From: Methylobacter luteus IMV-B-3098
GTDB lineage: Bacteria; Pseudomonadota; Gammaproteobacteria; Methylococcales; Methylomonadaceae
Length of the DNA: 64,000 bases
Direction of reading: 5' to 3'
Assembly (NCBI RefSeq): GCF_000427625.1
Contig: NZ_KE386569.1
Span: 559,376 to 623,375 of the forward strand
Part shown: positions 8,547 to 15,342 of the stretch, in pieces
Position numbering within the stretch: the stretch's first letter is position 1
How the letters are laid out: the number at the start of each line of letters is the position of its first letter
The notes under the pieces: generated by a model
What the model saw: the letters and a program-made list of their open reading frames with translations, nothing else
What the model was told of the DNA's origin: nothing
The model's database searches: none
Program-made: the position numbers and the translations under genes

Positions 8547-8693
8547 TTTTCACCCTTTAAAATACAGTTTTCACCCGATAGCGCTTTTTTCTCTTTGCCT
8601 TTAATGTGCTTGAGCAAGCATTAAAAGGCACGATATTCCGGTTTCATGATTTCGATAATGAAACACCCGCTTAATCACTACAAACACCCGCTT
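8547..8693 (+). promoter_or_regulatory. Two pairs of CACCC direct repeats, each 21 bp apart
   Basis: TTTTCACCC occurs at 8547-8555 and 8568-8576; AAACACCCGCTT occurs at 8661-8672 and 8682-8693. In both pairs the copies are exactly 21 bases apart (two helical turns) and share CACCC. They lie 75-220 bases upstream of the secreted-protein gene at 8767, which suits binding of a dimeric activator. Function is inferred. Confidence 0.45.
8597..8629. promoter_or_regulatory. Imperfect 33-bp palindrome upstream of the secreted-protein gene
   Basis: GCCTTTAATG...CATTAAAAGGC around a TGCTTGAGCAAG centre, lying between the two CACCC repeat pairs. There is no following T-run, so an operator is as likely as a terminator. 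Confidence 0.4.
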
Positions 8694-8766
8694 TCTTATT
8701 TTTTGGGTAAAGGAATGAGTGTCTTTTTCGCCAATCGCAATTTTCCAAATGCATGGAGAAAAAATC

Positions 8767-10095
8767 ATGAAATCAAGGCGTACTATTTTTCTTCCTTTCG
8801 TACTGTTGCCGTTCAGTTTTTTTCAAGCAGCGCAGGCGATTACCAACGGGTGTCCGGTCGAAGGGGCGACACCCATGAATATCGGCCCTCTCAACAATTC
8901 CCCGGACAGCGGCTTTCCGCTTTATGTCCAGGACTCTACCGGGCTGACCGTGGAAATGTGTCTGGATCCGGACCCGGTCGCGGCCCCGAACCTGTGCATC
9001 TCCGATCCGGTGATTCCAGGGAATGCCTTCTCTGAATTGATAGGGTTCGGAGCCGAAGGCTTCTGGGCCTCCGCCGATACCAGTATTACTACGAGTGCGG
9101 GCATTGACGCGCGTCTGGTATCCGGCGTCGAGGCCGCCTTCGTGACCGAAACGCCCAGGGACGGCGAGCAGTTTCCGTTTACGCGCCTGCGTATCCGCAT
9201 CGATGTTCCGTTGCCCGGCATTTATACCGTGACGCATCCCTGGGGACAGGAGGTTTTTACGATCGAGACGGCGGGCGTAGGCGCCATCAACGAGAGCTTT
9301 GATATCGAATTCGCCGCCAATTCCGTGCATCAGGGCCGCATCGGGCCGATTCTGCGCTGGGATTCCGGGCTGCCGATCGATGACGGCCAGGGCGGGCAAT
9401 ACATCGGCGATCCCGGGCAACTCCATACGGTTACCGGCAGCCCCTGCGGCACCAATTTCTTCCGCATCGAGGCCGTCGGCCTGGATGGCGTGACGCCGCT
9501 CAATATCGACCCGGGCGATAGCGACGGCATCGGCGGCACCAGCAGCGTGCAGAACAACCTGTTCGCCGTCTCCGGCAAGATTTTCAGCGGCAATGCACCG
9601 GCGCCGTTAGTGGTAGACCGCACCAACTATGCGCGGGCGATCGACGATGCCGGGCAAGTCAACGCGTTTGTCGCTTCGGCGCCCTCCGCCGAAGTCACGT
9701 TAAGAGGGGAGCCCAATCTGCCTCCGGATGACGTGCCGCTGGATGGCAATGGACAAGGCTTGTTTTTCAAGAGCATCCCCGTGCAGGCCGACGTGTTGCC
9801 AGATTCAGTGGAAGTAACGGCCAAGAACAGCGGCAATGCAAATGCCACGCACATCAGCTTGCTCACCGATGCCGTGAATATTACCCGGGCTGAGTATAAC
9901 GTGACACTACAAACCCTGACCATCGAGGCGAACTCCAGCGACAAGGCAACCAATCCGGCCCTTACGGTCTTCGGGTTCGGCGATCTGAGCAATGGCAATG
10001 GCACATTCAGCAATGTGATAGCCCCACCCGCAAAAGTCACCGTGACCTCGGCAAAAGGGGGAACAGACAGCGAAGATATAACCATCGTCCGGTAA
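8767..10095 (+). CDS. Secreted protein of the NGFPL..QD.NG family (short form)
   Basis: 442 residues from ATG 8767, which has GGAG eight bases upstream (an in-frame ATG at 8719 has no such site). The Sec signal peptide ends at AQA before ITNG. The first ~280 residues form a domain shared with the next gene and with the gene at 15343 (GFPLYVQDSTGLTVEMCLDP; PLPGIYTVTHPWGQE; SPCGTNFFRIE), with paired cysteines. A second shared domain of about 160 residues follows. It lacks the Ig/cadherin-like repeats and the C-terminal domain of its two relatives. The N-terminal domain is strongly conserved at DNA level with the next gene, so the pair is a tandem duplication. I do not recognise a function; exported and possibly cell-surface. 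Its place beside the oxidase cluster suggests involvement there, which is inference. Confidence 0.75.
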   Translation: MKSRRTIFLPFVLLPFSFFQAAQAITNGCPVEGATPMNIGPLNNSPDSGFPLYVQDSTGLTVEMCLDPDPVAAPNLCISDPVIPGNAFSELIGFGAEGFWASADTSITTSAGIDARLVSGVEAAFVTETPRDGEQFPFTRLRIRIDVPLPGIYTVTHPWGQEVFTIETAGVGAINESFDIEFAANSVHQGRIGPILRWDSGLPIDDGQGGQYIGDPGQLHTVTGSPCGTNFFRIEAVGLDGVTPLNIDPGDSDGIGGTSSVQNNLFAVSGKIFSGNAPAPLVVDRTNYARAIDDAGQVNAFVASAPSAEVTLRGEPNLPPDDVPLDGNGQGLFFKSIPVQADVLPDSVEVTAKNSGNANATHISLLTDAVNITRAEYNVTLQTLTIEANSSDKATNPALTVFGFGDLSNGNGTFSNVIAPPAKVTVTSAKGGTDSEDITIVR

Positions 10096-10160
10096 AGGTG
10101 CGGCAATACCTGACTTGTGCCCACTCTTGCAACGACTGATAAAAAATACGGAGAAACCTC

Positions 10161-12578
10161 ATGAATTCAAGGCTTAATATGAGTATTGTTGCCGTCCTCG
10201 CGCTGTTTGCCTGCGCTCAGACCGCTCAAGCGGTTCCCGACGGCTGTCCGATCGAAGGGGCGACGCCCATGAACATCGGTCCCATTAACCCCCAGAACGG
10301 TTTTCCTTTGACTGTCCAGGATTCCAGCGGATTGACTGTGGAAATGTGCCTGGACCCGACCCTGTGTATCTCGGACCCGCCCATCGCAGGCAATGTGTTC
10401 TCTGAGCAGATCGGCTTTGGCGCCGAAGGCTTCTGGGCCTCCGCCGACACCACTATTACTACGGGTGCCGGCATTGACGCGCGCCTGATAACCGGCGTCG
10501 AGGCCGCCTTTTTGACTGAAACGCCCAGGGACGGCGACCAGTTTCCGTTCACGCGCCTGCGTATCCGCGTAGATATTCCGCTGCCCGGCATCTACACGAT
10601 AACCCATCCCTGGGGACAGGAGCGCTATACGATCGAAACACCGGGCGATCGCGCCATCAACGAGAGCTTCGATTTTTCATTTGCCGCCAATTCCGTGCAT
10701 CAGGGTCGCATCGGGCCGATTCTGCAGTGGGATTCCGACCTGCCGATCACTGATGCGCAGGGAGCGGAATACATCGGCAATCCGGCCGTGCTCCATACCG
10801 TTACCGGCAGCCCTTGCGGCACCAATTTCTTCCGCATCGAGGCTGTTGAATTGGATGGCGTGACGCCGCTCAATATCGACCCGGGCGATAGCGACGGCAT
10901 CGGTGGCACCAGCAGCGTGCAGAACAACCTGTTCGCCGTCTCCGGCAAAGTTTTCACACAACTTGAACCGACCGCGCTGGTGACCACCAGGACCACTTAT
11001 GCCCGCCAGGCCGATAGCGCCGGTCAGGTGGACATCTTTGCCACTTCGGACGCATTGGCCGGTGTGACGGTCAGCGGCGGCGCGAACCTGCCGACCGGCG
11101 AAAATCCGCTGATTGGCGATGGCAACGGTCTGTTTTACACCAGCCTGCTTCTGGACAATGCCGCCACATTGCCGAGAGTGGTCAGTGTGACGGCCAATAG
11201 CTCCGGCAAGGGTCCTACCCGGTTGCTGAGTCTGTTGACCGATAAAGTCGATATTACGCGCGCGGAATATAATCTGGAATCGAAGGCCCTGACCATAGAA
11301 GCCGTCTCCAGCGATCTGCTCAACCCGCCGGCGCTCACGGCTTTCGGGCTCGGCAATCTGACCAATGGCAGGCTGACCATTCCCGATTTGACAGTGACGC
11401 CCTCCAAAGTCAGGGTGATTTCCACCGCCGGCGGGTCGGACATCGAGAATGTCGCCATTGTCGCGGGTCTATTGCCGGTGGCCGCCAACGATACCTACGG
11501 CACACTGCAAAATATCCCGCTTGAAATTGCCGCTCCCGGCGTGCTGGGCAATGACAGCGATCCCGAAGGCTCGCCGCTGACCGCTGTTTTGGGCACCAAT
11601 GTCGCTAATGGCGTGCTGGTCCTCAACACGGACGGTTCGTTCAGCTATACGCCCAACACTGACTTTACCGGCCAGGACATCTTTACTTACACGGCGCAGG
11701 ACGGCAACGGCAATTCATCCGGCTTGGCAACCGTGACCATCAATGTCAGTGCGGTGAATGCCGCTCCGGTAGCAGCGGATGACAGTGCGACAACGGCCGA
11801 GGATACGGCAGTGAATATAGCGGTGCTCGCCAATGACAGCGATGAGGACGGCGATCCCCTGACCGTGGCATTGAATCAGCCTGCCAGCAGCGGCACGGCG
11901 ACTGTCAATGCGGATAACACGGTCAACTATACGCCCAATGCCAATTTCAACGGTACGGACGGCTTCACCTACACCGTTTCCGACGGCAAGGGCGGCTCGG
12001 CTGCGGCCACCGTCACCGTTACCGTGACAGCGGTCAACGATGCTCCGGTCGCGGTAAATGACACGGCGACGACCAATGCCGGCACCGCGGTCACTGTTCC
12101 TGTATTGGGCAACGATAGCGATGTGGACGGTGACGCCCTGACCGTAACGGCTGTCACTTCTCCTGCCAGTGGTTCGGCTACCGTTAACGCTACCAGCGTC
12201 ATTTATACGCCGAACGCTGGCTTCAGCGGCACCGATACGTTCCAGTACACCATTTCAGACGGTACGCTGACGGCTACAGCCACAGTAACGGTGACGGTCA
12301 ATCCCGTTGCCGTAACCGACCAGGTCACGGTGACCGTAGCCGATTTCCGGACGAGGGCCGTCCGCTGGACGGTCAGAGGCACGTCAGGGATAAATACCAC
12401 CGTCACCATCCATCTCGGTTCCGAGACTGGAGCTGTTATTGGCACTGCGACGGCGGATCGGCGCGGCAGATGGCGTTTCGATAGCCGCGGCGGCGTCCCG
12501 ATAGGAGACAATACGACTATCACCGTCGTTTCGTCAGGCGGCGGCAAGCTGACCGTCCCTGTCAACATCGGGAGGTAA
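10161..12578 (+). CDS. Large secreted protein with cadherin/Ig-like repeats
   Basis: 805 residues. GGAG precedes the ATG; the signal peptide ends at AQA before VPDG. Residues about 25-435 match the upstream gene. Then come three repeats of about 90 residues (near 437-533, 534-623 and 624-713) with PVA.DD....T, V..NDSD.DGD and YTPN..F.GTD.F.YT.SDG. These are cadherin/Big_9-like folds with acidic DxDGD-type calcium-binding loops. A final domain (715-805, RWTVRGTSG...GRWRFDSR...VVSSGG) also ends the 15343 protein. Likely an extracellular structural or adhesive protein; no LPXTG, outer-membrane beta-barrel or lipobox is visible, so its export route across the outer membrane is unknown. A 65-base gap from the upstream gene suggests co-transcription. 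Confidence 0.75.
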   Translation: MNSRLNMSIVAVLALFACAQTAQAVPDGCPIEGATPMNIGPINPQNGFPLTVQDSSGLTVEMCLDPTLCISDPPIAGNVFSEQIGFGAEGFWASADTTITTGAGIDARLITGVEAAFLTETPRDGDQFPFTRLRIRVDIPLPGIYTITHPWGQERYTIETPGDRAINESFDFSFAANSVHQGRIGPILQWDSDLPITDAQGAEYIGNPAVLHTVTGSPCGTNFFRIEAVELDGVTPLNIDPGDSDGIGGTSSVQNNLFAVSGKVFTQLEPTALVTTRTTYARQADSAGQVDIFATSDALAGVTVSGGANLPTGENPLIGDGNGLFYTSLLLDNAATLPRVVSVTANSSGKGPTRLLSLLTDKVDITRAEYNLESKALTIEAVSSDLLNPPALTAFGLGNLTNGRLTIPDLTVTPSKVRVISTAGGSDIENVAIVAGLLPVAANDTYGTLQNIPLEIAAPGVLGNDSDPEGSPLTAVLGTNVANGVLVLNTDGSFSYTPNTDFTGQDIFTYTAQDGNGNSSGLATVTINVSAVNAAPVAADDSATTAEDTAVNIAVLANDSDEDGDPLTVALNQPASSGTATVNADNTVNYTPNANFNGTDGFTYTVSDGKGGSAAATVTVTVTAVNDAPVAVNDTATTNAGTAVTVPVLGNDSDVDGDALTVTAVTSPASGSATVNATSVIYTPNAGFSGTDTFQYTISDGTLTATATVTVTVNPVAVTDQVTVTVADFRTRAVRWTVRGTSGINTTVTIHLGSETGAVIGTATADRRGRWRFDSRGGVPIGDNTTITVVSSGGGKLTVPVNIGR

Positions 12579-12609
12579 TAACGCGGTTTTAGCGTAACAG
12601 CAGGGAAAT

Positions 12610-12663
12610 AAGCTGCCGTGCCGGGTGATCGATTCCGACATTCCGGTGCGGTGGCTTTTTATT
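12610..12663 (+). terminator. Putative rho-independent terminator
   Basis: AGCTGCCGTGCCGG pairs with CCGGTGCGGTGGCT around a loop of about 20 bases, followed by TTTTTATTT. It ends the two-gene secreted-protein operon. Confidence 0.6.
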
Positions 12664-12669
12664 TATTCG

Positions 12670-12685
12670 CTGATGTTGCGCATGG
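12670..12685. repeat. Relic MITE end
   Basis: CTGATGTTGCGCATGG matches the left terminus of the MITE family but nothing else of the element follows. It is directly followed by two REPINs. Confidence 0.4.
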
Positions 12686-12728
12686 CGTCTCATCCCGTTT
12701 GCCGCGCCGGACACCATGGCCGTAGCCC

Positions 12729-12802
12729 GTAGGCTGGGTTGATAAACCCAGCATTTCAAAGCCGCCAAAGCTGGGTTTCCGCAAAGCTCCAACCCAGCCT
12801 AC
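12729..12802. repeat. REPIN family II, copy 1
   Basis: Two head-to-head GTAG-hairpins: GTAG-GCTGGGTT/AACCCAGC on the + strand and the same family in reverse ending at CTAC 12799-12802. The GTAG tetranucleotide next to a hairpin is the signature recognised by REP-associated tyrosine transposases (RAYT). Nearly identical copies lie at 13968-14041 and, more diverged, at 57071-57145. Confidence 0.85.
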
Positions 12803-12847
12803 GAGCTGCGTTTTTGGCAGCATCTGAGCTCGGTCGTTTTGAGCGAG

Positions 12848-12917
12848 GTAGGATGCGGTGAGGTACGAACCGCATCGTTCGCGATCGATGCGCATCACTG
12901 CGTTCAGCGCATCCTAC
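12848..12917. repeat. REPIN family III, copy 1
   Basis: GTAG-GATGCGGT/ACCGCATC hairpin facing an inverted GTAG-GATGCGC/GCGCATC hairpin. A nearly identical second copy is at 14196-14265. Confidence 0.85.
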
Positions 12918-13200
12918 GAGCTCTGAATTTGATCTAACAACTTCAAACATTCCTTTGGACGGAACCTAACATTGATGGTCTCAGTTTGCTAATTTTTGCC
13001 TATAGATTGACTGATGAAATCCAATCAAATAGTTACCTTTCAAAATTGAAGTAGAGTTATCTTTAATGCTTCCTTATTTGTGCAATTGCATTCAGCTAGT
13101 CCAGCAAACAATCTCAAAAATGTTAAGTTTGAGTTTACGGTAGCGCGTAAGATACGTGGGTTTAAATAATCATTCGGATCAATATAGTCAGGAGTTTAAT

Positions 13201-13908
13201 ATGGGAATGGGAGATTATGGGGAACACTGCGAAAACTGCAATAGTTTCAATAGCAAGCGTCCAGATCGACGTTTTTGTGAGAGGCATAACTTCGTGATGC
13301 CTATCGTTTCATATTATGTTCTCTGCGCTAACTGGCAGTCTCAAGGAAGATCTCAGGAGAATAAATTTGTAGCGAGGTTGGAAAAGGGATTTCTTTATGC
13401 GTGGGATCCTTATCTTCGGCCGTCCCCTCAAAAACTAGATCGATTCGAAGCAATTCAAGACTTATTTATCGACCTAGATGTCACTGTAATTGAGAATCCT
13501 GAGCATGGTTTTTTAATCTATCTTCCACAGCGTAAAGACGCTTTTCCAGAACCTGGAGAGACTATCTCGATTAGTATCGATCTGGTTCCTGTGGAGTTTT
13601 TAATACGTAATATTGACATAACCGTGACCTATACGCGTCGGAATGCTGAAGGTAAGCTGGACATGGAAGATCGACACGAAATGGAACGTGTCGCTTTACC
13701 ATTAAACAACGGTCAAGAAGTGCTAATTAACTGGCTTGATAAATACCATAATCTTGCTGAGGCAAGAAAGAAACATGCCCATAACTTGGCAAACCCACAG
13801 TTTTTTAACAAGAATAAGCCGCTTAGGTTGTTTGAGTATGTAACTGGCCATCCTAAGACTCGTAGTTATACTTTAAATTCGGGATTAGGTGTTCCTTTCA
13901 TAGAGTAG
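13201..13908 (+). CDS. Uncharacterised cytosolic protein with Cys-rich N-terminus
   Basis: 235 residues from ATG 13201, chosen because GGAG lies six bases upstream; the frame is open back to a GTG at 13156. The N-terminus MGMGDYGEHCENCNSFNSKR and a few residues further a CERH and a lone Cys look like a small zinc-binding knuckle. The rest is charged and soluble, with no signal peptide or membrane helix. I do not recognise the family. The gene is clearly more AT-rich than its neighbours and sits between two sets of the same two REPIN families (12729-12917 and 13968-14265), suggesting it arrived as an insert. Possible roles include DNA- or protein-binding; nothing decides it. Confidence 0.6.
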   Translation: MGMGDYGEHCENCNSFNSKRPDRRFCERHNFVMPIVSYYVLCANWQSQGRSQENKFVARLEKGFLYAWDPYLRPSPQKLDRFEAIQDLFIDLDVTVIENPEHGFLIYLPQRKDAFPEPGETISISIDLVPVEFLIRNIDITVTYTRRNAEGKLDMEDRHEMERVALPLNNGQEVLINWLDKYHNLAEARKKHAHNLANPQFFNKNKPLRLFEYVTGHPKTRSYTLNSGLGVPFIE

Positions 13909-13967
13909 TCTGGCATGACTCCTCTCTTTAGCCCAAGCTGGACGAGGTTTGCAACCCCATCCAGCCC

Positions 13968-14041
13968 GTAGGCTGGGTTGATAAACCCAGCATTTCAAAG
14001 CCGCCAAAGCTGGGTTTCCGCAAAGCTCCAACCCAACCTAC
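13968..14041. repeat. REPIN family II, copy 2
   Basis: Nearly base-for-base the same as 12729-12802 (one change near the right end, AACCCAACC for AACCCAGCC). It lies just past the orphan gene. Confidence 0.85.
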
Positions 14042-14195
14042 GAGCTTTTTGAATGGCGATAATTAGAAATTTTTTATGTTGCGGTCCAGCATGTAAGATA
14101 TGCAGATTTAGAAATCACTTGTTAAGAGGTAAATTTTGTTCTGGCGAAAACGAGAAAAATGGATTCAAGTTTTACCAAAGAATTATCGCAGCGCG

Positions 14196-14265
14196 GTAGG
14201 ATGCGGTGAGGTACGAACCGCATCGTTCGCGATCGATGCGCATCACTGCGTTCAGCGCATCCTAC
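14196..14265. repeat. REPIN family III, copy 2
   Basis: Near-identical repeat of 12848-12917. Between 14041 and 14196 is AT-rich spacer with no gene. It ends 19 bases before the L,D-transpeptidase start. Confidence 0.85.
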
Positions 14266-14284
14266 GCGCTGAAAAAGGAGCGGA

Positions 14285-14806
14285 ATGAAACGGTGGTTCA
14301 CATTGTTGGCCGTGCTGCTAGTGGCGTTAAGTGTAGTGATTGGGTGGGCGAATCATCTAGATAATCCACTTCTGAATGACGTACGAGCAGACTTAGTCGT
14401 CGTGGAGAAGTCCAAGCGTGAGCTTACGGTATACAGCCAAGGTAAGCCGCTGAAGACCTACAAAGTAGCTCTAGGTCGAGAGCCTGTTGGTCCAAAACGT
14501 AGAGAGGGTGACAAAAAGACTCCTGAAGGGCGATACACGATCGATTACCGAAAAGCCAACAGCGGCTACTTCCGCGCTTTGCATATTTCATATCCAAGTC
14601 AAGCCGACGCTGAAATAGCCCATAAGGAAGGTGCGTCTCCGGGCGGGGACATCATGATTCATGGTCTTCGGAACGGTATTGGCTGGATTGGCAAGCTACA
14701 CCGATTGACTGACTGGACGCTTGGCTGTGTAGCCGTTACCGATAGAGAAATGGAAGAGTTATGGCGGACAGTTCCGGACGGTACGTTTGTCGAGCTGAAA
14801 CCATGA
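14285..14806 (+). CDS. L,D-transpeptidase (YkuD domain) family protein
   Basis: 173 residues. An uncleaved or cleaved N-terminal hydrophobic segment (residues 5-22) would export it to the periplasm. The YkuD catalytic pattern is complete: His126 in IMIHGLRN, then Cys148 in DWTLGCVAV, with the nearby TPEGRYTID substrate-strand motif (79-87). Enzymes of this type cross-link peptidoglycan at meso-DAP or attach or release lipoproteins; this short single-domain form resembles the YafK/ErfK group. GGAG lies just before the ATG (GAAAAAGGAGCGGA ATG). No operon partner: REPINs upstream and over 500 non-coding bases downstream. Confidence 0.85.
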   Translation: MKRWFTLLAVLLVALSVVIGWANHLDNPLLNDVRADLVVVEKSKRELTVYSQGKPLKTYKVALGREPVGPKRREGDKKTPEGRYTIDYRKANSGYFRALHISYPSQADAEIAHKEGASPGGDIMIHGLRNGIGWIGKLHRLTDWTLGCVAVTDREMEELWRTVPDGTFVELKP

Positions 14807-15342
14807 GAGCTCAGCGGTAGCTTTAAACGACCGATTTGTGTCTCATACTTGCCGTTAACAACCAATACCTGTCCGTCTCTTTATGGCACATAGCGGCTAT
14901 TCATTTTCATTTATTAAATACTGTCGGCATTCAAAAGTTTCAAACTTTAATGTACGTCTACAGTTGTAAGCCCCATCCCCATTGCCGCGCGAATTTTTCG
15001 ATTGCTTTTTGCATTGTTGCCTGGCCGCGGACGCCCCTGAATTAAAAAGTAAATCCCGCTTTTATAATCATGTATTCATTATTCATGTAGCTCAATATCA
15101 GGTGTCCACCCGAGTTTTTTTGATTTGCTTTTGCTATACGCTGGAATCGAGTGCAGTTCAGTCTGGCTGCCATTGTGGTCCTCAATACAAGTTTGCTGAT
15201 GTCCGGTGCTCATGCCGGACATTAATCAGGCACAGCTTTAGTTGAGGAATGGGCGAGGATTATTGGTACTGGAAATAATCTTCATATAGCAATTCATGGA
15301 TCTACCGCCTAGTGAAAGTAAATCCTATAACGAGGTTTAAAC
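14807..15342. other. Intergenic region with a regulatory-looking hairpin
   Basis: 536 bases without a credible gene. The main structure is a perfect 8-bp inverted repeat, ATGTCCGG...CCGGACAT (15199-15222), about 120 bases upstream of the next secreted-protein gene. It may be a terminator or operator; no T-run follows. Confidence 0.4.

Noticed and set aside
8600-8660. Sigma-54 type promoter (GGCAC...) before the gene at 8767
   Set aside because: GGCACG is present but the GC element at the right distance is missing.
8719-8766. Upstream ATG at 8719 as start of the 442-residue secreted protein
   Set aside because: It would place 16 residues before the signal peptide; the ATG at 8767 has GGAG at correct spacing and a clean signal peptide.
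10161-10250. Possible lipobox (LFAC) in the 805-residue secreted protein
   Set aside because: The -2 residue is Phe and a better signal-peptidase I site (AQA) follows, so lipoprotein processing is unlikely.
12729-14265. CRISPR-like look of repeated palindromes around 12.7-14.3 kb
   Set aside because: Only two copies of each, different spacing, no regular spacers and no cas genes. They are REPINs.
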